Assembly (NCBI GenBank): GCA_050699575.1
Contig: JBOHFG010000246.1
Span: forward strand, 3,154-67,153
Direction of reading: 5' to 3'
DNA from: GCA-003244245 sp050699575
Lineage (GTDB): Bacteria; Actinomycetota; Actinomycetes; Mycobacteriales; Pseudonocardiaceae
DNA: 64,000 nucleotides
Notes under the pieces: generated by a model
Databases searched by the model: none
What the model was told of the DNA's origin: nothing
Seen by the model: only the letters and a program-made list of their open reading frames with translations
Program-made: the position numbers and the translations under genes
Shown here: positions 51,251-60,177 of the stretch, in pieces
How the letters are laid out: the number at the start of each line of letters is the position of its first letter
How positions within the stretch are numbered: position 1 is the first letter of the stretch

Positions 51251-52102
51251 CTAGTCGTGCATCTTTCGAATGTAGCCGTTCAGGTGCCACGTCACGTTAT
51301 AGCCGAACAGGTCCGTGTACGTTGTGTCCACGAGGTACTGCCCGTTGTGATCGAGTAGGAAGCGCTTGAGATGAGGATATTTCTCCGGCCACAGGGTGTC
51401 CTCGACGATGATGAAGTCCTCGGACCGCAGGAAGCGATCGAAATGGGTCAGCACCTCGTAGAGGTTGACGTGGGCGTCCTCGATCAACAACCACGGGTGA
51501 GGCAGTGACAACAGCAGCTCTGCGGGGTAGTCCTCCACGTGATTGGAGTCGGCCTGGTGAAAGGTGATCCGGGGATTCTCAACGACGATCCGACCGAGGT
51601 CGACATCGAAGGAATGCACGTGGGTGTCCTCGAGCCCGAAGATGCTAAGTATGTCGGCGAGCCACAGTGCGCTCCCGCCATGATAGGAGCCGATCTCGAT
51701 GACTGTGCGCGGGCGGACCTCCTGGATTACGAGCGGGTAGCACGCTAGAGAGAAGGGGTCCTTCATGTGCAGAACCCCCTTCCAGCGAATTGGGGGGATC
51801 TCGTTGTCGCGCAAGTTTTGCTTGGACTCCTGGATGGCGGCCTTCAGTTGCTGCGAGACGCCGAGGTCGGTTGCCCACACCCGGTCGTGGATGTCGACGT
51901 ATCGGCCGGCGGGCCGACGACGGCCGGCCAGGAGCGCCCGGCGCTGCACCTGACGAACCCAGCCGAGAACCGTGTCAATTCTAAAGAGTATGCTCGTGGT
52001 GAGGAACTCGCGGTCTTTGACGACGGGAATCTTGTCAACCGGTAGGTAGTCGGCCGGCGCCTTCCTGACGATACGGCGCGGGTTGTTGTCGTCAGTCGCC
52101 AT
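51251..52102 (-). CDS. CmcI-type methyltransferase/hydroxylase-family protein
   Basis: I start at the ATG at 52102 behind GGAGGGAG, giving 283 residues. A Rossmann methyltransferase core is visible: RTVIEIGSYHGGSALWLADI (SAM-binding loop), HSFDVDLG, and WLLIEDAHVN, which matches the cephalosporin-hydroxylase/CmcI and rhamnosyl O-methyltransferase family. Substrate is unknown; such enzymes decorate sugars or secondary metabolites. The gene ahead, 217 bases away on the same strand, is a PhyH oxygenase, and the two may form a small tailoring pair. Confidence 0.82.
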   Translation of the reverse strand: MATDDNNPRRIVRKAPADYLPVDKIPVVKDREFLTTSILFRIDTVLGWVRQVQRRALLAGRRRPAGRYVDIHDRVWATDLGVSQQLKAAIQESKQNLRDNEIPPIRWKGVLHMKDPFSLACYPLVIQEVRPRTVIEIGSYHGGSALWLADILSIFGLEDTHVHSFDVDLGRIVVENPRITFHQADSNHVEDYPAELLLSLPHPWLLIEDAHVNLYEVLTHFDRFLRSEDFIIVEDTLWPEKYPHLKRFLLDHNGQYLVDTTYTDLFGYNVTWHLNGYIRKMHD

Positions 52103-52318
52103 GAATCTCCCTCCGGTGATGTGCTGAAGAAATCGCACGAAGGCGAATCGTCATCCGTGCGCATCAAGTTCAGATCTGCGAGGACGCGCTCCTGCAAGGG
52201 CACGGCAGACGCATACGCGGAACTTCCCGGTCGCCATCGACCATCGGGCATGCCCGACAGGTGTTCGAAGCGATCGCGTAGTGCGCCGGGCGGTTCAGTG
52301 CTCTGGGCCTCATCTGGG

Positions 52319-53164
52319 TCAGGTGTGGTGGCCGGGATGAATCCAAGACGTCGACAGGATCAGACGCCTTTGGCTGCGCAACACATTGGCGTGGTGCAGG
52401 CCTCTGCCGTCAAAAATCACCAAACTTCCAGCCTTTCCCGTGCAGGTCACATCGGTGTAGCCATGGGCCTGTTTTAGCTGCATTACTTCGTACGGCCAGA
52501 AGCAGCCAAGAAAGACCGACTCCTCCCGTGTGTACCCATTGGCGTCCGAGCGAAGAAGGCGAGCAAGACGTGATTCCATAGGAAGACGCCACGATCCGCG
52601 ATGACTGCCCTTCAGATACGTCATCGGGGCTCCATCCTCGCTGATATCCTCAAGGTACAGATAAACCTTTACGCGTTGCTTCCAGCAATCCATGTGGTAG
52701 AAGTTCTCAAAAGAAAAACCCCTGCCGCCCGGCATCTTTAGGCCGATGAAAGCGCGGTAGATGTCCGCGGAGGGTGATATGTGGCTGCGCGCCACCTGGC
52801 GAATGACTGAACTCGCGAAAAACGGCGCGAACGCAGAAATCTTTCGGGCGTCGCGGTAGAAATGCGAGTTTTCGCCTTGCTCGGCTTCTGTAAATTCAGT
52901 GACCGGTGGCACGGCCTCTCGCATCCGGGCGATAACGTCTGCATCAAGAAAATTGGGGATAACAACAATCCCCTCCGTGCGAAGAGTCCGGATGTACTCA
53001 CGTGTACTGGCCGCGCTGACGGCCACAGCATCAGCCTGCAGCCCACGCTGGTAAACGTATTTACGCATTAAGAACGCTGAGACCCACAGTCCGGGCGTCC
53101 ATTGCTCGATGCAGGCCGCTGTGCGAGATCCAATCCTGGCCGACCCGCGAGCCGTTAAGATCAT
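52319..53164 (-). CDS. Phytanoyl-CoA dioxygenase (PhyH) family oxygenase
   Basis: I start at the ATG at 53164, giving 281 residues; the longer frame upstream is unlike the family. The iron ligands are in FYHMDCWKQRVKVYLYLED (HxD) and GRGLHHANVL (distal histidine), followed by the SQRRLILST segment with the co-substrate arginine. Substrate cannot be read. It lies in an accessory region next to the CmcI-type gene and 350 bases from an insertion-sequence remnant. Confidence 0.83.
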   Translation of the reverse strand: MILTARGSARIGSRTAACIEQWTPGLWVSAFLMRKYVYQRGLQADAVAVSAASTREYIRTLRTEGIVVIPNFLDADVIARMREAVPPVTEFTEAEQGENSHFYRDARKISAFAPFFASSVIRQVARSHISPSADIYRAFIGLKMPGGRGFSFENFYHMDCWKQRVKVYLYLEDISEDGAPMTYLKGSHRGSWRLPMESRLARLLRSDANGYTREESVFLGCFWPYEVMQLKQAHGYTDVTCTGKAGSLVIFDGRGLHHANVLRSQRRLILSTSWIHPGHHT

Positions 53165-53514
53165 AGTAGAGCCCCGTTTGTGTGTAAAACTGAGGTAAAG
53201 ATTTTTGACACCACTAAGGGTAGCAACATGTCCCAAAGTCCGTACAGTCACTCGAAGGTGGGTGGCTCGCCCCGGGCGCGGGTTTTGGCCGTCTGGACCT
53301 AGGGAGTTGATGCCTTCGGGCAGGGGCGTTGTTTGATCGGTTGCCGGCGAGAGCGTTTCGTGTGGTAGCATCAGTGTCGCAGGTACTCGGGTGCATAGCT
53401 TGGGGTGCTGGCTTTCTGGCGGCGTACGGTCTAGGCCCCGGGCGTGCTCACCTGCTGCACCCCGTGATTCGGACAGTGCACCGCCCGTCGTCAAGATAAG
53501 TTTACCGTACTGGC
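53165..53514. other. Intergenic stretch between PhyH and the IS remnant
   Basis: About 350 bases without a recognisable gene. The first 60 bases next to the PhyH start are locally A+T-rich and probably hold its promoter. Short frames on both strands lack family resemblance. Confidence 0.5.
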
Positions 53515-54510
53515 ATGGCGACCATCCCGGAGAAGCCGTCACTCGATGGCCTCCGGCTCCACTCCATACGGCTCGCATGAAATCGGATGGGAAGTCCTGA
53601 AGGTTGCAGATGATGGTCCGGTCAGCGTCGCACGCGACAGCTGCCGCGAGACGTGCCAGTCCTTGATGGGTCACGCCGTCAGTCACTCGGTGGTCGCAAA
53701 AATTCTTCGTTCCCTCGAGTATAGCCTACAGGGAACCCGTAAGACTCTGGAAGGGAACCAGCACCCCGACGGGACGCCCAGTTCCGGTACATTAATACCC
53801 TCGCCGGGGATTTCCTCGCCGGCGGCGACCCCGTGATCAGCGTCGATACTAAGAAAAAGTAGTTGGTCGGACGGTTCACCCAGACCGGCAGAGAATGGCA
53901 TCCTCAAGGTGAGCCGGTCGAGGTGTCCATCTATGACTTCCCCAGTCAGGCTGACGGCAAAGCAATTCCATACGGGGTCTACGACCTGGCCGACAACAGC
54001 GCCTGGGTCTCGGTCGGTATCGACCACGACACGTCGGTCTTCGCCGTCGCCACTATCGAAAAATGGTGGCAACAGATGGGTAAAGAAAAATACCCCGACG
54101 CCTGCCGGATTCTCATCACCGCCGACGACGGCGGATCTAACGGACACCGCCCCTGGCTGCGGAAATTTGAACTCGCCCGACTGGTCAAAGCGGCCGTACT
54201 CGACATCATCGTCTGCCACTACTCACCCGGAACAAGCAAATGGAACAAGATTGAGAACCGACTCTTCTCTCTAGAATCACCTGCAGCTGGCGCGGACGAC
54301 CACTCGAAACATACCAAACCATCGTCAACCTCATTGCCAACACTACGACCACAACAGGATTGACCGTTCACTGCGAACTCGATCCCAGTCTCTACCCGCC
54401 AAAATCAAAATCACCGACCAGCAGAAAGAGTCGATCCCCCTAGATCGACACGAGTTCCATGGCGACTGGAATTACACCATCGAGCCACTGGTTAATAATT
54501 TATTTCATTA
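53515..54510 (+). mobile_element. Remnant of an ISAzo13-family insertion sequence
   Basis: Pieces of one transposase can be read in order but in different frames: YSLQGTRKTLEGNQHPD near 53720, DPVISVDTKKK followed by a stop near 53860, then a long piece from 53863 (TGREWHPQGEPVEVSIYDFP, KAIPYGVYDLAD, ILITADDGGSNG, CHYSPGTSKWNKIENRLFS), then WRGRPLETYQTIVNLIANTT in another frame and HEFHGDWNYTIEP near 54450. The SVDTKKK, TADDGGSNG and WNKIENRLF blocks are hallmarks of ISAzo13 transposases. At least three frame changes and a stop make it inactive. I could not define terminal inverted repeats. Confidence 0.85.
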
Positions 54511-54529
54511 CAACTACCTAAGTACAAAT

Positions 54530-54609
54530 CCTCTTGCCAAGCGCAGCAGCAGATCTCACAGTGCGTTGGGGATCAAAACATTGGCGTCCAGGACGGTGAC
54601 GGCTGACAC
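54530..54609 (-). pseudogene. N-terminal fragment of a PIN-domain toxin
   Basis: From a GTG at 54609 the frame reads VSAVTVLDANVLIPNAL, stops, and resumes in frame as DLLLRLA. The LDANVL strand with the first metal-binding aspartate is the start of a PIN ribonuclease. After about 25 residues the similarity ends at the edge of the insertion-sequence remnant, so the rest of the toxin is gone. Confidence 0.7.
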
Positions 54610-54611
54610 GA

Positions 54612-54935
54612 TCAAGGCGTGTCACTGGTGTTGGTAGGCGCTGGTGACCCGTACATGTCCATCTCCCCCGTATCCAGCAGTTTAATCAATGTCGGGCGAG
54701 AGATACCCAGCAGATCGGCAGCCTCACGTGTGGTTAGCTCTCGGTCCACCGGCAGCACCGCCACACCTCTTCCGGACGCGAGCGCCTCGGCCACCCGGGT
54801 GAGGACCTCACGCACAAAACGAGGCAGTTCCGTCTCAACACCACTACGGATCAACCTCAATGAACGACCATCACCCTCAGTCAGCAGGTCGGCTAGACGA
54901 ACCAGGGATGCCTGCTCGTCCGACGCTGGCCAGGA
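54612..54935 (-). pseudogene. Excisionase-type antitoxin with internal deletion
   Basis: The frame contains EQASLVRLADLLTEGDG, TELPRFVREVLTRVAEALASG and the helix-turn-helix TTREAADLLGISRPTLIKLLD, the layout of antitoxins that pair with PIN toxins. The THRR-containing segment expected after the helix-turn-helix is missing, and the frame runs straight into a short tail (MDMYGSPAPT). No clear start codon remains at the N-terminal end near 54935, where the region abuts the synthetase pseudogene. The three-base gap to the toxin start shows the original operon. Confidence 0.65.
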
Positions 54936-54959
54936 CCCTGGCGTCCGGAGGAGAAGATC

Positions 54960-56390
54960 GTGGTGCCTGTGCTTCCGTCGTATGTTTCGGGGGTCTCGGA
55001 GGTCCCGCTGCTGGGCGATACCATCGGCGACAACTTTGACCGCACGGTCGCCCGGCACGGGGACCGGGAGGCGCTGGTGGATCGCCCCAGCGGCCGCCGG
55101 TGGACTTACTCGCAGCTGTGCGCCGAGGTCGATGCGATCGCGCACGGGCTGCTGGCCGCCGGAATCGGGAAGGGGGACCGGGTCGGCATCTGGGCACCGA
55201 ACTGTCCGGAGTGGCTGCTCATCCAGTACGCCACCGCGAAGATCGGGGCGATTCTGGTCACCGTCAATCCCGCGTACCGGACCAGCGAGCTCGAGTACGT
55301 GCTCACGGCGGCCGGGATCCGGCTGCTGGTCGCGGCGGAGTCGTTCAAGACCTGCGACTACGCCGCGATGATCTCCGAGGTGCGGCCGCGCTGCCCAGCG
55401 TGCACAAGGTGGTGCTGATCGGTTCCCCTGAGTGTGCTGCGTTACCGGTGCGCGACGGTGCGGCGTCGCTGCTGGCCGGCACGCAGGCGCAGCTGTCCCC
55501 GGACGACCCGATCAACATCCAGTACACCTCGGGCACCACCGGCGCCCCCATAGGGTGCGACGCTGTCACACCACAACATCCTCAACAACGGCTACTTCGT
55601 CGGTGCGCTGTGCGGCCACACCGAGGTGGACCGGATCTGCGTGCCGGTACCGCTTTACCACTGTTTCGGGATGGTGATGGGTAATCTGGCGGCCACCTCG
55701 CACGGCGCCTGCCTGGTGTACCCGGTGCCGTCGTTCGAGCCGGCGGTGACCCTGTCGACTGTCGCGCAGGAGCGGTGCACGTCGCTGTACGGGGTGCCCA
55801 CCATGTTCATCGCCATGCTGGCCGACGCCGATGTCAAGTCCTCTGACCTCTCGTCGCTGCGGACCGGGATCATAGCGGGCTCGCCGTGCCCGGTTGAGGT
55901 GATGAAACAACTCGTCGAGCGGATGGGGATGACCGAGGTGACCATCTGCTATGGCATGACGGGGACCTCCCCGGTGTGCACCCAGACCCGGGCGGATGAC
56001 TCGCTGGAGCGGCGGGTGTCCACGGTCGGTCGGGTGCATCCACATCTCGAGGTGAAGATCGTCGACCCGGACACCGGCTTGACCGTGCCCCGCGGGACCC
56101 CAGGAGAGCTCTGCACCCGCGGGTACTCGGTGATGCTCGGCTACTGGGGGCAGCCGGACCAGACCGCCGAGGTCATCGACCAGGCCCGCTGGATGCACAC
56201 CGGGGACGTCGCGGTGATGGACTCCGAGGGATACCTCACCATCACCGGGCGGATCAAGGACATGGTCATCCGGGGCGGTGAGAACGTCTACCCGCGGGAG
56301 ATCGAGGAGTTCCCGATGACCGTCACCGGCAAGGTCCGCAAGGTGGAGATGCGCGAACGCTCAGTGGCGCTGCTCGGCCTCACCCCATAG
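54960..56390 (+). pseudogene. Broken acyl-CoA synthetase (AMP-binding family)
   Basis: The N-terminal part (54960-55400) reads a normal adenylate-forming domain start (GDNFDRTVARHGDREALVD). A frame change near 55390 leads to the P-loop-like YTSGTTGAPIG, a second near 55560 leads to the third piece (YHCFGMVMGNLAATSHGACL, YGMTGTSPV, GELCTRGYSVMLGYW, DMVIRGGENVYPREIEEF). EIEEF is followed directly by FPMTVTGKVRKVEMRE, which skips most of the C-terminal lid domain. Two indels and one deletion of roughly 200 bases make it inactive. Confidence 0.88.
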
Positions 56391-56572
56391 CCCGCGACAG
56401 GGATCCATGTCGCTCAGTAGCGTGGCCGATGATAGCCATGTGGCGAGAAGCGCCCGAAATGTGGCTGGAGGTCGTAAGGTGGGGGCACGCGTCCCGGGTG
56501 CGTTCGGGGCGCGTTCATTTTGCTGTCGTGCATCCCCGGCAGGCGGTACTCCACGAGGGAATGGTGAGGTCA

Positions 56573-56962
56573 GTGCCGACCGGCAAGGTCAAGTGGTACG
56601 ACGCGGGCAAGGGCTTCGGTTTCGTCACGCAGGACGGTGGTGCCGATGTCTACGTGCGGGCTAATGCGCTCCCTACCGGGGTAACCGATCTCAAGGCCGG
56701 GCAACGGGTCGAGTTCGGGGTGGCCGATGGGCGGCGTGGCCCGCAGGCACTGTCGGTGCGGTTGCTGGAGTCACCGCCGTCGGTGGCGGAGGCGCGGCGC
56801 CGGCCGGCCGAGGAGCTGCACGGCCTGATCGACGACATGATCAAAATGCTGGAGTCGCGGGTCCAACCGGACCTGCGCCGCGGCCGCTACCCAGACCGTC
56901 GCAACACCAAAGTCGTCGCCGACCTGGTCCGAGCCGTAGCCCGCGAACTAGACCCCTCCTAA
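56573..56962 (+). CDS. Cold-shock domain protein with C-terminal extension
   Basis: I start at the GTG at 56573 behind GAGGT, giving 129 residues. Residues 1-65 are a cold-shock domain with the RNA-binding motif KGFGFVTQD, but the second motif is VYVRANAL rather than VFVH. The C-terminal half is helical (EELHGLIDDMIKMLESR) and typical of the actinobacterial CspB-like proteins (Rv0871 group). It probably binds single-stranded RNA. Confidence 0.88.
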   Translation: MPTGKVKWYDAGKGFGFVTQDGGADVYVRANALPTGVTDLKAGQRVEFGVADGRRGPQALSVRLLESPPSVAEARRRPAEELHGLIDDMIKMLESRVQPDLRRGRYPDRRNTKVVADLVRAVARELDPS

Positions 56963-57047
56963 CCCCGTCCCGACATGGAGACATAACGGGGTAAACGGGC
57001 CGCCAAAAGCCCGACATGGCTCCATATCGGGCGGCGGGGTCGGGGGG

Positions 57048-58601
57048 TTAGGTGGGGCGGCGGGTGAGGACGGTTTTGGTGAGGCCTAGGGCTAGCAGGA
57101 CGGAGACTGCGCCGAAGCCGATCCAGTAGATGGGGGGGAGCAGCACACCCAGCGCGCCGCCCAGCACCCAGGCCGTCTGGAGCACGGTTTCCGACCGGCC
57201 GAACGCCGAGGCCCGGGATGCCTCGGGCACGCCGCGCTGGATCACCGCGTCCAGGCAGACCTTCGCCACCGCGCTCCCGGTCGCCGCCACCAGGGCGGTG
57301 ACCGCCGCGATGGCGATGCCCTGCACCAGCGCGGCGAGTACCGCCATGGTGAGCCCGGCAGCCACACATCCGACGATGGCCTGATCGGGCTTGCCGAAGT
57401 GCATCCGGGCGCCGACCGCGTTGCCCAGAAAGCTGCCTGCCCCGGCCGCGGCACCGACGATACCGAGCAGCACCAGCTGCCGTCCTGGTGAGCCCTCGGT
57501 CTGGGCCTTCACCGCGAACGCCACAAACAGCGTGAGGAACCCGGTGAGCACCCGGACGGTCCCGTTGCCCCACAGGGCGACCACCACGTGGCGGCCCATT
57601 GGCTGACGCCGCCGGGTGGAGCCGACCGAGCCCTCGGACCGCAGGGAGGCGGGGACCTCACCCTCGGTGACCTCGACCCAGGACGGGATGCGCAGGCATA
57701 GGGCCGTTCCCGTCAGGCAGATCACTGCGGTGAACAGCAGTGCCCCCGGCGATCCGGTCAGGGCCGACACCCCGGCGGTGATCGCGCCGGCCACCCCGGC
57801 AGCGACCAGCCCGAACGTGGTGAGCCGAGAGTTCGTCTTCACCAGGGTGGTTCCTGGCGGGAGCACCCGGGGTATCACCGCGGCCTGCAGCACGCCGTAA
57901 GACTTGGCCAGTACCAGGAAACCCAGTGCCGCCGGGTACAGCAGCCAGTCGTGGACGTGTGCTGCCATCACAATCAGCAGGAAGGCGCGCCCGGCCAGCG
58001 ACAGCGCCATCGCCACCCGCCGGCCGTGCTGCAGCCGGTCCAGCAGTGGGCCGATCACGGGTGCGACCACGGCGAATGGTGCTACCGTGATCAACAAATA
58101 GAGCGCCACATTGGCCCGGCTCTGGGCGGTGGCGGCGGCGAAGAACAACGTGTTGGCCAGGGCGACGGCGATGGCTGCGCTGGCCGCGTAGTCCATCATC
58201 GCCGCGTAGGTCAGCGAGGACAGCCCGGACCGGCCCGCGCCGTCGGCGGTGGTTGCCCGGTGGAAGCGCCGCGCGCCGCCGGAGACCAGTTGTCTGCTCC
58301 GCCAGGCCGCCACCCGAGTGACGGTGATCTTGCGGGGAGGTGGTGGACCAGCCGTCGCCGAGTCCTCTGCTGGCGGCGGCCGCTGCCGCTCCTGGGGACG
58401 CTCCCGGTCGTCCCACGGTTGCGACCAGTTCTGGCCGTCCGTCACGGCGGCGTGGCCCGGGGGTGGCTCCGCCCAGGGCGGGGGATCGGTGCGGCTGGGT
58501 CTGGTACTGCGGTCGTCGGGTACCCAGCGTCGCCCGCGGCCGGCCCGACGGCGCCCCTGGGAATTGGGGTGCTCAGCGCCGGAGGAAGTCACGTGTTCCA
58601 T
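57048..58601 (-). CDS. MFS-type membrane protein, Rv0876c-like
   Basis: This 517-residue protein has a long polar, proline- and arginine-rich N terminus (about 115 residues) followed by about twelve hydrophobic segments. The loop motif between helices is GPLLDRLQHGRR. It matches the conserved actinobacterial transporter-like protein that sits near cspB in mycobacteria. Substrate is unknown. The 85-base gap to the convergent cold-shock gene contains the repeated word CGACATGG. Confidence 0.85.
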   Translation of the reverse strand: MEHVTSSGAEHPNSQGRRRAGRGRRWVPDDRSTRPSRTDPPPWAEPPPGHAAVTDGQNWSQPWDDRERPQERQRPPPAEDSATAGPPPPRKITVTRVAAWRSRQLVSGGARRFHRATTADGAGRSGLSSLTYAAMMDYAASAAIAVALANTLFFAAATAQSRANVALYLLITVAPFAVVAPVIGPLLDRLQHGRRVAMALSLAGRAFLLIVMAAHVHDWLLYPAALGFLVLAKSYGVLQAAVIPRVLPPGTTLVKTNSRLTTFGLVAAGVAGAITAGVSALTGSPGALLFTAVICLTGTALCLRIPSWVEVTEGEVPASLRSEGSVGSTRRRQPMGRHVVVALWGNGTVRVLTGFLTLFVAFAVKAQTEGSPGRQLVLLGIVGAAAGAGSFLGNAVGARMHFGKPDQAIVGCVAAGLTMAVLAALVQGIAIAAVTALVAATGSAVAKVCLDAVIQRGVPEASRASAFGRSETVLQTAWVLGGALGVLLPPIYWIGFGAVSVLLALGLTKTVLTRRPT

Positions 58602-58628
58602 CCTGCACCACCGGAAGTGTCTCGGTGC

Positions 58629-59414
58629 TCAACGCCGGGCCGGCACGAAGCGAACCCGCAACAGCGACGGCCAGTGCTTACCGGTGATCAGGAACTCGTC
58701 GGTGCCCGGGACCGCGGCGATGCCGTTGAGCACATCCTCCGCGGACTGCGGGCTGGGCAGGCCGGATACGTTCACCACCCCGGTCACTGTGCCAGTGCTG
58801 GGGTCGATACGCAGGATGTGGTCGCTCTGGAAGACATTGGCCCACACGACGCCGCCCGTACACTCCAGCTCGTTGAGCCGGCGCACCGGCTCGCCGTCGA
58901 GGCGGACCTGCACCTGGCCCGACGGTGCGAAGGTCACCGGGTCCCGGAAGGTCAGCCGGTCGGTGCCGTCGCTCATCACCAGCCGGTGCCCGTCGTGGCA
59001 CAGGCCCCAGCCCTCACCCTGGTAGGTCACTGCGCGTCGCTGCGCCAGCGTCGCCGGATCGCGCTCGATGGCCACCCCGTTGGTCCAGGTCAGTTGCCAC
59101 AGCCGGGTATCGGTGACGGTGAGCCCCTCGCCGAACAGCGGGGCGGGCAATGCCGCCTCCCGCAGCGTGGCGGTGCTGGGCAGGGCGGTCGTCCGGACCC
59201 GGGACTGCCCGACCAGCCCGCTGCTCTCGTAGAGCACCCCGTCGTGGATCTCCAGGCCCTCGGTGTACATCGTTGTGTCGTGGGGAAGCCTGGCCAGTAC
59301 TTCTACGTGCAGCCGCGCCGCCGTCGAGTGCTGTGTGGTGCAGCCGGCCAGCCAGGTGGCTAACAGCACAGTACAGATGGACCGGGTTGTTGATGCGGAT
59401 CGCCGGTGCGGCAC
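58629..59414 (-). CDS. Glutamine cyclotransferase-like lipoprotein
   Basis: I start at the GTG at 59414, which gives 261 residues with a signal ending in the lipobox LAGC. The mature protein is a five-bladed beta-propeller of the plant-type glutaminyl cyclotransferase family (YTEGLEIHDGVLYESSGLVGQS, LTWTNG, GEGWGLCHDG, LNELECTGGVVWANVFQSD, LNGIAAVPGTDEFLITGKHW). Such enzymes cyclise N-terminal glutamine to pyroglutamate. Its start is only 10 bases from the divergent DUF3027 gene, so promoters must overlap coding sequence or transcripts are leaderless. Confidence 0.87.
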   Translation of the reverse strand: MPHRRSASTTRSICTVLLATWLAGCTTQHSTAARLHVEVLARLPHDTTMYTEGLEIHDGVLYESSGLVGQSRVRTTALPSTATLREAALPAPLFGEGLTVTDTRLWQLTWTNGVAIERDPATLAQRRAVTYQGEGWGLCHDGHRLVMSDGTDRLTFRDPVTFAPSGQVQVRLDGEPVRRLNELECTGGVVWANVFQSDHILRIDPSTGTVTGVVNVSGLPSPQSAEDVLNGIAAVPGTDEFLITGKHWPSLLRVRFVPARR

Positions 59415-59424
59415 AATCGAAGTC

Positions 59425-60177
59425 GTGATTGCCGACACTACCGCGCCCCGCTCCAGCCTTGATGAGGTTGTTGAGCTGGCTCGGCAGGCGGCGCAGGCCG
59501 AGGCCGGCGACAACCCGGTCGGCGAGCATGTGGAGACCCAAGCCGAGGACGGCGGCGCGGTCACGCACCTGTTCGAATCCAACCTCCCTGGCTATCGTGG
59601 CTGGTGCTGGGCGGTCACGGTGGCCTCGGCGGGTCCGGGGACCCCGGTGACGGTCAGTGAGGTGGTGCTGCTGCCCGGCCCGGATGCGCTGGTCGCGCCG
59701 CCCTGGCTGCCGTGGACCCAGCGGTTGCGGGCAGGTGACCTTGGGGTCGGGGACCTGCTGCCGACAGACCCAGATGACCCGCGGTTGGTGCCCGGCTATC
59801 TCCTTGATGATGCTGACCCAGCAGCAGAGCCGCTCAGCCCCGAGCTTGGCTTGGGCCGACTCCGGGTGCTGAGTCGGGATGCCCGCCTCGCGCTGTTGCA
59901 GCGCTGGCGCGACAGTGACCGTGGCCCCGACTCGGAGATGGCTCGAAGCGCCCCCGGCCGGTGTGTAACCTGCGGGTTCTACCTTCCGCTCGGTGGCCTG
60001 CTGGCGGCTGCTCTGGGCGTCTGCGGCAACGACTTGGCCCCGGCAGACGGCCAGGTGGTGCACGCCGAGTTCGGCTGCGGGGCGCATTCCGAGGTCCAGG
60101 TAGATACCAGCCCGAACGTGCCGGTGGCCGAGCTGGTCTATGACGACGCCGAGGTGGAGTTGCTGCCCCGGACGTGA
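59425..60177 (+). CDS. DUF3027 protein
   Basis: This 250-residue protein starts with GTG at 59425. It matches the actinobacterial DUF3027 family: PGYRGWCWAVTVA, PPWLPWTQRLRAGDLGVGD LLPTDPDDPRL region, and a late zinc-finger-like CVTCGFYLP with CGNDLAPADG and CGAHSE. Function is unknown; the cysteine spacing suggests metal binding. It overlaps the next gene by four bases (GTGA), so the two are co-expressed. Confidence 0.9.
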   Translation: MIADTTAPRSSLDEVVELARQAAQAEAGDNPVGEHVETQAEDGGAVTHLFESNLPGYRGWCWAVTVASAGPGTPVTVSEVVLLPGPDALVAPPWLPWTQRLRAGDLGVGDLLPTDPDDPRLVPGYLLDDADPAAEPLSPELGLGRLRVLSRDARLALLQRWRDSDRGPDSEMARSAPGRCVTCGFYLPLGGLLAAALGVCGNDLAPADGQVVHAEFGCGAHSEVQVDTSPNVPVAELVYDDAEVELLPRT

